A stretch of 64,000 nt of DNA from DASUBN01 sp050261675. GTDB taxonomy: Bacteria > Pseudomonadota > Gammaproteobacteria > Natronospirales > REEB76. Numbering within the stretch: the stretch's first letter is position 1; every line of letters starts with the position of its first letter. Shown here piece by piece: positions 42,192-49,995 of the stretch. The stretch lies in assembly GCA_050261675.1 (NCBI GenBank), contig JBLNDO010000030.1, positions 32,083 to 96,082 of the forward strand, given 5' to 3'. A program made the position numbers and the translations under genes. The notes under the pieces were generated by a model that saw nothing but the letters and a program-made list of their open reading frames with translations, did not search any database and was not told where the DNA came from.

Positions 42192-42605
42192 ATGTTCGCC
42201 ACGCCCGATGAAGCGGAGAACGCATTCTACACCGCCTTCGCCGACGGCGACCTCGACGCCATGATGGGCGTGTGGCTCGACAGCGATACCGTGATCTGCG
42301 TCCACCCGGTGGGGCCGCGCATCAGCGGCCAGCGTGCGGTGCGCGCGGGCTGGAGCGAGTTGTTCAGGAACGGCGGCGGCCTGCGCTTCCGGCTCGCGGA
42401 GGTGAGCCGCGTCCAGGACGCGTTGCTCTCCATCCACGTGCTGCACGAATACATCACCGTACCCGGCGAATCCGCCGAACGGCCGGCGACGGTGGCCACC
42501 AACATCTACCAGCTGACCAAGGACGGCTGGCGCATGATCCTGCACCACGCCTCGCCCGTCGCAAGCCAGCTCCGGAACGAGAAGCCCGGCGCCAAGCTGC
42601 ATTAA
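42192..42605 (+). CDS. SnoaL/NTF2-like (DUF4440-type) protein
   Basis: From the ATG at 42192 the protein is 137 residues: FATPDEAENAFYTAFADGDLDAMMGVWLDSDTV is given in part; it is the usual first helices of the SnoaL-like cone fold. The segments IHVLHEYITV and ATNIYQLTKDGWRMILHH form the beta sheet. Members bind small molecules or act as isomerases or protein partners; the role here is unknown. Its stop overlaps the convergent permease gene. Confidence 0.83.
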   Translation: MFATPDEAENAFYTAFADGDLDAMMGVWLDSDTVICVHPVGPRISGQRAVRAGWSELFRNGGGLRFRLAEVSRVQDALLSIHVLHEYITVPGESAERPATVATNIYQLTKDGWRMILHHASPVASQLRNEKPGAKLH

Positions 42606-43948
42606 CCCGCGACCGGCTCGGCTGATGCGGAACGCCGCAGTATCCAGACAATCAAGAAGAGCGCCGGCAGGCTCAACAGCGCCGTAATGGCAAAGAACGG
42701 GCCGTAACCCGTCGCGTCCACCACCCTGCCCGAGAATCCCGCCAGGAACTTGGTGGGCACACTCCACAACGAGCCGAACAGGGCGTACTGCGTCGCAGTG
42801 TAGGCTCGGTTGGTAAGCGAGGACATGTAGGCAATGAAGGCCGTGCCGGCGATGCCGTTACCCACGTTGTCCACACTGATGGCCGCAGCAAACCAGCCGA
42901 TGCCTGGATGGATACCCGCGATATAAGCGTAGAACAGGTTGGCGCCTGTCAGCAGCAGCAAGCCCACGAGCATGGCGCGCAGCGTGCCCCAGCGCGCCAC
43001 CAGGACGCCGGCGATGAAGGCCCCCGTGAGAGTCATGATGATGCCGTAGACCTTCGCCACCTCGGCGATCTGCAACAGCGTGAAGCCAAGGTCAAGATAG
43101 AAGGGGTTCGCCATCACCCCCATGCTCATGTAACTCAGGCGGTAGAGCACGATGAGCAGGAGGATCGGCAGGGCTACGCGCCAGCCGTTGCGGGCGAAGA
43201 AATCCATGAACGGGCAGACCACCGCGCCGATCGCCCAGGCCACAGCCTGGCGTAGCGGCTCCGGCCAATGGCGGGAGCCTTCTAGGAAATCCACCACCCG
43301 CTGCTCCCGCGCCAGGGTCGCTCGGTCCAGGTGTCGGTCTGGTTCGGCGATCAGCAACGTCGTGACCACGCCCACGCCCATCAGCAGCGCGATGCCGCAA
43401 TAGGCGGCGGTCCAACCGAAGAATGCAGCTACCGACAAGGCTCCCGCCCCGGCGCAGATCAGCGCCACCTGATAGCCGGTCTGGTAAGCGGCGGACATGG
43501 AGCCTTGCAGCTCCTCTCCCACCGCTTCGATGCGATAGGCGTCCACGGCAATGTCCTGGGTGGCGGCGAACAGCGCCGTACCTAGGGCCAGCAGGGCCAT
43601 ATGCACCGGGTCCGCCGCCGGGTCTGCGACGGCCATGAGCAGCAGACCGGCCGCCACGGCGCACTGCGATAGGAGCATCCAGCTGCGCCGACGTCCCAAG
43701 CCGCCGAGCACGGGTAGACGCAGGCGGTCCACGAAGGGCGACCAGAAGAACTTGAGGGAATAGGCGAGCCCCACCCAGGAAAAATAGCCGATGGTGCTGC
43801 GGTCTATGCCCGCCTGCTTGAGGCGCGCAGCGAGCGTGATGAGCACCATGAGAAACGGGAGGCCCGAGGAGTAACCCAGGAACAGCATGCCGAGCACACG
43901 CGGATGGGCGTAGGCCGAGAATGCTCCGCGCCAGCGCGCGAGCACCAT
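42602..43948 (-). CDS. AmpG-like MFS permease
   Basis: From the ATG at 43948 the protein has 448 residues and about twelve helices. The start FLGYSSGLPFLMVLITL, GYFSWVGLAYSLKFFWSPFVDRL (in part), DIAVDAYRIE and the YATQ-like TATQYALFGSLWSVPTKFLAGFSG (in part) are typical of AmpG, the importer of GlcNAc-anhydro-muropeptides for cell-wall recycling. It starts 2 nt after the nuclease gene upstream. AnmK, another recycling enzyme, is encoded 7.4 kb away. Confidence 0.9.
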   Translation of the reverse strand: MVLARWRGAFSAYAHPRVLGMLFLGYSSGLPFLMVLITLAARLKQAGIDRSTIGYFSWVGLAYSLKFFWSPFVDRLRLPVLGGLGRRRSWMLLSQCAVAAGLLLMAVADPAADPVHMALLALGTALFAATQDIAVDAYRIEAVGEELQGSMSAAYQTGYQVALICAGAGALSVAAFFGWTAAYCGIALLMGVGVVTTLLIAEPDRHLDRATLAREQRVVDFLEGSRHWPEPLRQAVAWAIGAVVCPFMDFFARNGWRVALPILLLIVLYRLSYMSMGVMANPFYLDLGFTLLQIAEVAKVYGIIMTLTGAFIAGVLVARWGTLRAMLVGLLLLTGANLFYAYIAGIHPGIGWFAAAISVDNVGNGIAGTAFIAYMSSLTNRAYTATQYALFGSLWSVPTKFLAGFSGRVVDATGYGPFFAITALLSLPALFLIVWILRRSASAEPVAG

Positions 43949-43950
43949 GC

Positions 43951-44718
43951 TCACAAGTTGTAATCCATGATCAGCGGCGCGTGATCCGAGAAACGCTGGT
44001 CCTTGAAGATGACCGCTTTCTTGATCTTGTTTCTGAGACTCGGCGTCACCACCTGGTAATCGATGCGCCAGCCCACGTTCTTGGCATAGGCCTGGCCCCG
44101 GTTGGACCACCACGTGTATTGCTCAGGTCTGGGATCGACCACGCGGAAGGCGTCCACATAACCCGCTGGCCCGAAGAGCTCGTCCAGCCAGGCGCGCTCA
44201 TGGGGAAGGCAGCCGGAGTTCTTCTGGTTGCTCTTCCAGTTCTTGATGTCGATCTCCTTGTGCACGATGTTCCAGTCACCGCAGACGACATACTCACGCT
44301 TTTTCTTGCGCAGCGCCTTGAGGTAGGGCATGAAGACCTTGAGGAAGCGGTCCTTGGAGGCCTGGCGTTCCGGGCCCGCGGAACCGGAAGGCAGGTACAG
44401 GGAAATCACCGAAAGCGAGCCGAACTGGGCCTCGAGATAGCGGCCCTCGTCGTCGAATTCCTTGACGCCGAAACCCCGGATGACCTTGTCCGGTTCGTGT
44501 CGCGCGTAGAGCGCGGTGCCGGCGTAGCCCTTCTTCTTGGCGTCGAAATAGAAGCAGTGGTGCCCGTCGGGACGGAACAGGGGATCCTCGAGCTGGTCCT
44601 CCTGGGCCTTGGTCTCCTGCAGGCAGATCACGTCGGCTTTCTGGCGCTTCAACCAATCGAAGACGCCCTTACGGGAGGCGGAACGGATGCCGTTGACGTT
44701 CAAGGTGATGATGCGCAT
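43951..44718 (-). CDS. exodeoxyribonuclease III / Crc-family protein
   Basis: The 255-residue protein (ATG 44718, AGAGGT upstream) has all ExoIII-type catalytic residues: Glu in CLQETK, Tyr in SLYLPSG, Asp and Asn in CGDWNIVH, Asp in WRIDYQV, and Asp-His in SDHAPLI. It starts MRIITLNVNGIRSA and ends PLIMDYNL, very like Pseudomonas Crc, and like crc it is beside pyrE. Crc itself has lost the catalytic set. I therefore call it an active AP endonuclease of the Crc-like branch; whether it also acts in Hfq-linked repression is unknown. Confidence 0.88.
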   Translation of the reverse strand: MRIITLNVNGIRSASRKGVFDWLKRQKADVICLQETKAQEDQLEDPLFRPDGHHCFYFDAKKKGYAGTALYARHEPDKVIRGFGVKEFDDEGRYLEAQFGSLSVISLYLPSGSAGPERQASKDRFLKVFMPYLKALRKKKREYVVCGDWNIVHKEIDIKNWKSNQKNSGCLPHERAWLDELFGPAGYVDAFRVVDPRPEQYTWWSNRGQAYAKNVGWRIDYQVVTPSLRNKIKKAVIFKDQRFSDHAPLIMDYNL

Positions 44719-44750
44719 GCCTACCTCTGAAAGCTCACAATCGCAGCGCC

Positions 44751-44869
44751 CGCGGTACATGAATGTACCGCGTGCGAATCAAGCACCGCCGTGCTTGATT
44801 CGGCGGAGACGAGACCGGGCGTGTGCCGGTCTCGTCGAGTCTGAAAAATCCAGGGATGGATTTTTCAGA
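44751..44869. repeat. array of four perfect hairpins upstream of pyrE
   Basis: Four hairpins occupy the divergent xth-like/pyrE gap. H1: CGCGGTACAT-GA-ATGTACCGCG (44751-44772). H2: 12-bp stem CGAATCAAGCAC, loop CGCC (44775-44802). H3: 11-bp stem GACGAGACCGG, loop GCGTGTG (44808-44836). H4: 13-bp stem TCTGAAAAATCCA, loop GGGA (44840-44869). H3 and H4 have structural twins at 57418-57480, and H1 resembles the first hairpin at 24966. There is no T-run, so intrinsic termination is not indicated. Confidence 0.75.
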
Positions 44870-44919
44870 GTTCCTCTTGCCCGAGGTATCATAACCGAGG
44901 GCTCATATAAGGTTATTTA

Positions 44920-45561
44920 ATGAAACCCTACCAGCGCCAGTTCCTGGATTTCGCCCTCGCGCGACAAGTGCTGCGCTTCGGCGAATTCACGCTCAAGTCA
45001 GGCCGCAAGAGCCCCTACTTCTTCAACGCCGGCCTGTTCAACAGCGGCGCGGCACTCGCCGCACTCGGGCGCTTCTACGCCCAGGCGGTGGTGGATTCTG
45101 GCATCGCCTTCGACATGCTGTTCGGCCCCGCCTACAAGGGCATCCCGCTCGCCACCGTCACCGCCGCCGCGCTCGCCGAGCACCACGGCCGGGATCTCCC
45201 CTACTGCTTCAACCGCAAGGAGGCCAAGGACCACGGCGAGGGCGGCCAGCTGGTGGGCGCCCCCTTGAAGGGCCGCGTGCTCATCGTGGACGACGTGATC
45301 ACCGCCGGCACCGCGGTGCGCGAGGCGGTGTCCATCATCCGCGCCGCCGGCGCGGAGCCCGTGGGACTCGTGATTGCATTGGACCGGCAGGAGCGCGGCC
45401 AGGGCAAGCTATCCGCGGTCAAGGAAGTGGAACAGGAGCACGGCATGAAAGTTGCAGCCATCGTGCGCGTCGAGGAATTGCGCGAATGGCTGGCGCCTCA
45501 GCCCGGCATGCAGGCGCCGCTGGCGGCCCTGGACGCCTACCGGAGCGCCTACGGCGCCTGA
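44920..45561 (+). CDS. pyrE: orotate phosphoribosyltransferase
   Basis: The 213-residue enzyme makes orotidine monophosphate from orotate and PRPP. It starts MKPYQRQFLDFALARQVLRFGEF and has FTLKSGRKSPYFFNAG, AYKGIPLATVTAAAL, YCFNRKEAKDHGEGG (flexible loop) and the PRPP-binding LIVDDVITAGTAVREA. Length and motifs are standard. It is preceded by the four-hairpin array, whose last stem ends 50 nt before the start codon and could affect expression. Confidence 0.97.
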   Translation: MKPYQRQFLDFALARQVLRFGEFTLKSGRKSPYFFNAGLFNSGAALAALGRFYAQAVVDSGIAFDMLFGPAYKGIPLATVTAAALAEHHGRDLPYCFNRKEAKDHGEGGQLVGAPLKGRVLIVDDVITAGTAVREAVSIIRAAGAEPVGLVIALDRQERGQGKLSAVKEVEQEHGMKVAAIVRVEELREWLAPQPGMQAPLAALDAYRSAYGA

Positions 45562-45593
45562 GCTATACTTTTCCTCCGTCACGCTTACGACCG

Positions 45594-46262
45594 ATGGCAT
45601 CGCCTATGAACGCACGTAAGACCGCCCTGCTCATCACCGCCCTGTTGCTGGCCTTCGGCGGTACGGCGCTCGCCGACAGCAGCAAGACCAAGGTCTACAA
45701 ATGGGTGGACAAGGACGGCGTCACCCACTACGGCAGCAGTATCCCGCCGGAATACGCATCCCAGGCGAGCGAGACGCTGAACAGCCAGGGCGTGGTGATC
45801 GGCACCACCTCCGCCCAGAAGACGCCGGAGCAGCTCGCGGCCGATGCTCAAGCGCAGCAGCAGGCACAGCAGCAGGCCCATGCACAAAAGGCGCAGCAGA
45901 TGCGCGACAAAGTGTTGCTCGACACTTACACCTCGGTCGCCGACTTGGAGCACGACCGGGACAGCAAGCTCTCCGCCATCGACGCCCAGATCAACGTGCT
46001 GAACGGCGCCATCGCCGGCCTGCAGAACAGCCTGGCGGAATACCAGAGCCGCGCCACCGAGCTCAGTGACAAGGGTAAGCCCGTCCCTCCGGACCTGCAG
46101 AAGCACATCGACGACACCAAGCAGCAATACGTCGCGAACCAGCAGAATCTCCTGAGCGAGCAGCAGCGAAAGCAACAGGTCACCCAGCAGTTCGTGGACG
46201 ACATCGCCCGTTACAAGCAGCTGACCGGGATGACCCCTGCCCCGGCGGCCTCGACCCACTAG
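45594..46262 (+). CDS. exported DUF4124-domain coiled-coil protein
   Basis: The protein is about 222 residues (ATG 45594; ATG 45606 also possible). A signal peptide ends near ALA-DSS, followed by a DUF4124 domain (VYKWVDKDGVTHYGSSIPPE), a Gln/Ala-rich stretch (AQQQAQQQAHAQKAQQ) and long coiled coils to the end. DUF4124 occurs in many periplasmic proteins of unknown role. TATACT at 45564 may be its -10. A strong terminator follows its stop. Confidence 0.86.
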   Translation: MASPMNARKTALLITALLLAFGGTALADSSKTKVYKWVDKDGVTHYGSSIPPEYASQASETLNSQGVVIGTTSAQKTPEQLAADAQAQQQAQQQAHAQKAQQMRDKVLLDTYTSVADLEHDRDSKLSAIDAQINVLNGAIAGLQNSLAEYQSRATELSDKGKPVPPDLQKHIDDTKQQYVANQQNLLSEQQRKQQVTQQFVDDIARYKQLTGMTPAPAASTH

Positions 46263-46284
46263 TACTCACACGCAAGACATAAAA

Positions 46285-46315
46285 GAAAGGCCCGCTCGTG
46301 CGGGCCTTTCTGTTT
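46285..46315. terminator. intrinsic terminator, probably bidirectional
   Basis: An 11-bp stem GAAAGGCCCGC / GCGGGCCTTTC with a TCGT loop (46285-46310) is followed by TGTTT on the plus strand and preceded by AAAA, so it can serve both the DUF4124 gene and the convergent 46331 gene. Confidence 0.88.
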
Positions 46316-46330
46316 GCGCTGCAGGGATGC

Positions 46331-46879
46331 TCAGGGCTTCACCGGGATCATCAGGTGCTCGTAGGGCGTGCCCGCCCACATGACATAGGGCTTCGAGGTG
46401 TCGGGGTAATCGCCCTTGATGTAACCCGGCATGAGTTTCGCCGCCGGGCCCACCACCATCACGTGAGGCCCGGTGGTCACCCAGCGGCCGTCCTTCGGCG
46501 TACTCACGTTGGGGCTCACGTTGCTCGCGTCCGAGCCGCCCTGCAGCATGTAGATGAAGCCCACCTTGTCGGGCGGCGCCTTGCCCGCCATCAGGGCCAT
46601 GAGCCATTCCAAGCCGTTGGGATCCATGCACATGGGATCGTTGCCGGGCGAGCCGGGATCATCCGGCACGCAGGTCCAGCCGTTGCCGCCATGGCGTAGC
46701 GTGCGCATCTTGCCGCCGGTCATGTCGACCACGGTGGCATCCTTGGAGATGGCGGCCGGCGCCGCGGACATGGCGTTGTCGATCAGCGCCTGATCGGACT
46801 TGGGCGCGGCGGCGAAGGCAGATGAGAGAGAAACGGAGAGAGACAGAAACAGGAGATGGGAACGGAGCGGGCTCATCAT
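46331..46879 (-). CDS. exported conserved hypothetical protein
   Basis: From the ATG at 46879 (GGGGGTG upstream) the protein has 182 residues with a signal peptide (MMSPLRSHLLFLSLSVSLS). The mature part contains NGWTCVPDDPGSPGNDPMCMD, with a likely Cys pair, then KVGFIYMLQGGSDASNVSPN, WVTTGPHVMVVGP and MWAGTPYEHLMIPV. I recall similar exported proteins in varied bacteria but no assigned function. It is monocistronic and convergent with the DUF4124 gene. Confidence 0.8.
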   Translation of the reverse strand: MMSPLRSHLLFLSLSVSLSSAFAAAPKSDQALIDNAMSAAPAAISKDATVVDMTGGKMRTLRHGGNGWTCVPDDPGSPGNDPMCMDPNGLEWLMALMAGKAPPDKVGFIYMLQGGSDASNVSPNVSTPKDGRWVTTGPHVMVVGPAAKLMPGYIKGDYPDTSKPYVMWAGTPYEHLMIPVKP

Positions 46880-46971
46880 GATGCACCCCCGTGTCATGGT
46901 TGTTTGCAATACCCCGCCGCCACGCTAGGCCCGAGGCCGGAGCCTGTCAACGCCCGTCTGCGGACACGGCC

Positions 46972-47427
46972 TCAAGCCTTGCCGGAATGGCCGAATCCGC
47001 CGGCGCCGCGCTTCGATTCCTCGAACTCGCCCACCACCTCGAACTGGGCATGGGCCACGGGCAGGATCACCATCTGCGCCACCCGCTCGCCGGGTTGCAC
47101 GGTGAACGCCTCCCGGCCCCGGTTCCAGCACGACACCAGCACTTCGCCCTGGTAATCGGAGTCGATGAGCCCCGTGAGGTTGCCGAGCACGATGCCGTGC
47201 TTGTGCCCGAGCCCCGAGCGCGGCAGGAGCACGGCGGCGTAAGCCGGGTCGCCGATGTGGATGGCGATACCGGACGGGATCAGCACCGCGTCGCCGGGGG
47301 TGAGCGTCAAGGGTTCCTTCAGGCAGGCGCGGATATCCATGCCGGCGGAACCGGCGGTGGCGTGCTGCGGCAGGGGAAATTCCTTGCCGATACGCGGGTC
47401 GAGGATCTTGAGCTTGATGATGGGCAT
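46972..47427 (-). CDS. dut: dUTP diphosphatase
   Basis: The 151-residue trimeric dUTPase has its five motifs: SAGMDIRAC, PRSGLG, LTGLIDSDYQGEV (catalytic Asp), RVAQMVILPV and the C-terminal KRGAGGFGHSGKA. It hydrolyses dUTP to dUMP, keeping uracil out of DNA and supplying dTMP synthesis. It follows coaBC by 3 nt on the minus strand, the common dfp-dut order. Confidence 0.97.
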   Translation of the reverse strand: MPIIKLKILDPRIGKEFPLPQHATAGSAGMDIRACLKEPLTLTPGDAVLIPSGIAIHIGDPAYAAVLLPRSGLGHKHGIVLGNLTGLIDSDYQGEVLVSCWNRGREAFTVQPGERVAQMVILPVAHAQFEVVGEFEESKRGAGGFGHSGKA

Positions 47428-47430
47428 GGG

Positions 47431-48624
47431 TCAGGGCTTGCTCTTGTAGCGTTCGGCGATCACGGCCACGAGCCCACGCGCCAGCAGGAGCTTAGGCGCC
47501 GCGCCGAGGTCCAGCGAGCCTCCGGGCCAATACAGCGTCAGGGCGTTGTCGTCCCGGTCGAAGCCGCGTCCCTTGCCGACCAGGTTCGCTGCCAGGAGAT
47601 CCAGTTTTTTCTTCGCGAGCTTCTCGCGGGCATGGGCCTCGAGTTTTTCGGTTTCGGCGGCGAAGCCCACCGTGAACGGACGCGGTTTGCGCTTCGCCAC
47701 GTCCGCCAGGATGTCCGACGTGCGCACGAGCTTGAGTGGGAGGGTCGCAGCCTTCTTCTTGATCTTCTGCGCGGCGGCGCGCGGCGGCCCGTAATCGGCC
47801 ACGGCGGCGGCGGCAACGAAAACCTCCACGCCCTTCAAGCGTTGCATCACGGCGGCGTGCATCTCGGCGGCGGTCTCCACGTCCACGCGCCGCACGTCAC
47901 GCGGCGTAGCGAGATGCACCGGGCCGCTCACCAGAATGACATCCGCGCCCGCCTCGGCGGCGGCGCGCGCCACCGCGAAGCCCATCTTGCCGGAGCTGCG
48001 GTTGGAGACGAAGCGCACCGGGTCGAGGGGTTCGCGCGTGGGCCCGGCGGTCACCAGCACCGACACGCCCTTGAGCGGCAGGTCTGCGCCCGAGAGCGCG
48101 GCGACAATGTCGGCGGGCTCCAGCATCCGGCCCATGCCGGTCTCGCCTTCGGCGAGTTCCCCGGCCACCGGACCGAGCCGCCGGATGCCCCGCTCCTTGA
48201 GCAACCGTACGTTTTCCTGGGTGGCGGCGCTCTCCCACATGGCCCAGTTCATGGCGGGCGCGACGTGAATGGCCGCGGTGCTCGCAAGGCACAGGGTCGA
48301 GAGCAGATCGGTGGCGAGGCCCTGGGCCAGATGGGCGATGAAGTCGGCGCTCGCGGGCGCCACCAGGATCAGGTCCGCCCAGCGGCCGAGCTCGATGTGG
48401 CCCATGGCGTGTTCGGCCGCCGCGTCCCAGAGGTCGGTGCGCACCGGCCGGCCCGAGACCGCCTGCAGCGTCAGTGGCGTGATGAAGCGCTGGGCGCCGG
48501 CGGTCATGACCACCTGCACTTCCGCGCCCGCTTCCTTGAGACGGCGCACGAGATCGGCGCTCTTGTAGGCGGCGATGCCGCCCGTGACGCCGACGAGGAT
48601 CTTCTTTCCCTGGAGCGCGCCCAT
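47431..48624 (-). CDS. coaBC: bifunctional phosphopantothenoylcysteine decarboxylase/synthase
   Basis: The 397-residue protein starts at the ATG at 48624 (MGALQGKKILVGVTGGIAAYKSADL). The N-terminal CoaC flavoprotein half has the catalytic His in HIELGRWADL and the PAMNWAMW motif; the CoaB half has VTAGPTREPLDPVRFVSNRS and the KKK-type IKKKAATLPLKLV. It makes 4'-phosphopantetheine for coenzyme A from phosphopantothenate and cysteine. The longer open frame upstream is a shadow of tyrS. Confidence 0.96.
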   Translation of the reverse strand: MGALQGKKILVGVTGGIAAYKSADLVRRLKEAGAEVQVVMTAGAQRFITPLTLQAVSGRPVRTDLWDAAAEHAMGHIELGRWADLILVAPASADFIAHLAQGLATDLLSTLCLASTAAIHVAPAMNWAMWESAATQENVRLLKERGIRRLGPVAGELAEGETGMGRMLEPADIVAALSGADLPLKGVSVLVTAGPTREPLDPVRFVSNRSSGKMGFAVARAAAEAGADVILVSGPVHLATPRDVRRVDVETAAEMHAAVMQRLKGVEVFVAAAAVADYGPPRAAAQKIKKKAATLPLKLVRTSDILADVAKRKPRPFTVGFAAETEKLEAHAREKLAKKKLDLLAANLVGKGRGFDRDDNALTLYWPGGSLDLGAAPKLLLARGLVAVIAERYKSKP

Positions 48625-48626
48625 CT

Positions 48627-49841
48627 TCAGGCCTGCTTCAGGGTCACGCGGGCGAACTTGCGCTTGCCCACCTGCAGAACATGGCTTGAACCCGCCTTTA
48701 GTTTCAGGTTCCGATCGGAGACCTTCTCGCCGTCGAGCTTGACCCCGCCCTGCTCCAGCATGCGATTGGCCTCGGAGGTGCTGGCGGTGAGGTTGCATTG
48801 CTTGAGCAGCGTGGCCAGGGCGATGCCGCCGCCCTCCACCTTGATGTCGTGCTCCGGCATCTCTTCCGGCAACGCACCCTTCTGGAAGCGCGCCACGAAT
48901 TCCTCCTGGGCGGCCTTGCCTGCGGCCTCGCCGTGGAAGCGCGCCACGATTTCCTGCCCCAGCAGGAACTTGATGTCGCGGGGATTGGCGCCCTCCGCGA
49001 CCTGCCGCTTGAAGCGCCCGATCTCCGCCAGCGGCCTGAAGCTCAGGAGTTCGAAATACCGCCACATGAGGTCGTCGGAAATGGACATGAGCTTGCCGAA
49101 CATCTCGCCGGGCGGCTCGTTGATGCCGATATAGTTGCCGAGGGACTTGGACATCTTCTGCACGCCGTCCAGACCCTCGAGGATCGGCAGGGTGAATACG
49201 ATCTGCGGCTTCTGGCCGTACTGCTCCTGCAGGTGGCGCCCCATCAGCAGGTTGAATTTCTGGTCGGTGCCGCCGAGTTCCACGTCCGCCTGCAGGGCCA
49301 CGGAGTCGTAACCCTGCACCAGGGGATACAGGAACTCGTGGATGGAGATGGGCTCGCCCGTCGCATAACGCTTGCTGAAGTCGTCCCGCTCCAGCATGCG
49401 CGCCACCGTGTAGCGGGCGGCGAGCTGCACCAGGCCCGTGGCGCCGAGTTTCTCGGTCCACTTGGAATTGAACTCAATGCGCGTCTTACCGGCGTCCAGG
49501 ATCTTGAACACCTGGGCCTCGTAGGTACGGGCGTTGGCTTCGATCTCGTCGCGCGTGAGCGGCTTGCGGGTGACGTTCTTGCCGGTGGGATCGCCGATCA
49601 TCCCGGTGAAATCGCCGATGAGGAAGATCACCTGGTGGCCGTATTCCTGGAAGCGGCGCATCTTGTTCAAGAGCACCGTATGCCCGAGGTGCAGGTCCGG
49701 CGCCGTGGGGTCGAAACCGGCCTTGACCCGCAAAGGGCGCCCCTCCTTGAGCCTAAGGGCGAACTCGGCCTCGGGCAGGATCTCGTCGGCGCCGCGGGAA
49801 AGCTCCGCGAGCTGCTCGGCGGGGGTGGGTTTGGCCGTCAT
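48627..49841 (-). CDS. tyrS: tyrosyl-tRNA synthetase
   Basis: The 404-residue class I synthetase has the HIGH-type motif HLGH (DLHLGHTVLLNKMRRF), GDFTGMIGDPTG, the tyrosine-site GYDSVALQADVELGGTDQKFN (in part), KMSKS (GVQKMSKSLGNYIG) and a C-terminal S4 RNA-binding domain (ANRMLEQGGVKLDGEKV). It belongs to the TyrZ-like bacterial subgroup. It is 2 nt upstream of coaBC and divergent from the M23 peptidase gene, the usual order in pseudomonad-like genomes. Confidence 0.97.
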   Translation of the reverse strand: MTAKPTPAEQLAELSRGADEILPEAEFALRLKEGRPLRVKAGFDPTAPDLHLGHTVLLNKMRRFQEYGHQVIFLIGDFTGMIGDPTGKNVTRKPLTRDEIEANARTYEAQVFKILDAGKTRIEFNSKWTEKLGATGLVQLAARYTVARMLERDDFSKRYATGEPISIHEFLYPLVQGYDSVALQADVELGGTDQKFNLLMGRHLQEQYGQKPQIVFTLPILEGLDGVQKMSKSLGNYIGINEPPGEMFGKLMSISDDLMWRYFELLSFRPLAEIGRFKRQVAEGANPRDIKFLLGQEIVARFHGEAAGKAAQEEFVARFQKGALPEEMPEHDIKVEGGGIALATLLKQCNLTASTSEANRMLEQGGVKLDGEKVSDRNLKLKAGSSHVLQVGKRKFARVTLKQA

Positions 49842-49939
49842 GGGGTCTATCCGGGTCCTTGTCTTGGCGGAGAGGGATTTTACCGCGCTTGTCCAGGCAA
49901 TTCCGGCCTAATTCAGGGACTTAGGTGAAAAATCGGGCA

Positions 49940-49968
49940 TTGACCCTCAAGTCGCGACAGGCTAGTGT
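49940..49968 (+). promoter_or_regulatory. candidate promoter of the M23 peptidase-anmK unit
   Basis: TTGACC (49940-49945) and TAGTGT (49963-49968) are separated by 17 bp, 28 nt before the proposed GTG start. The -35 is strong (5/6), the -10 weak (3/6). Confidence 0.4.
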
Positions 49969-49995
49969 TACCCCGTTTTGGACCGGGGATGGGCC

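Noticed and set aside
44840..44869. Intrinsic terminator before pyrE
   Set aside because: The hairpin's T-run is inside the stem and nothing T-rich follows; its twin at 57451 has the same shape without any T-run.
46891..49134. 747-codon open frame on the plus strand
   Set aside because: It covers dut, coaBC and part of tyrS in antisense and has no recognisable domain.
47431..49461. Longer frame reading through from tyrS into coaBC
   Set aside because: The upstream part is the wrong frame of tyrS; the CoaC domain starts properly at 48624.
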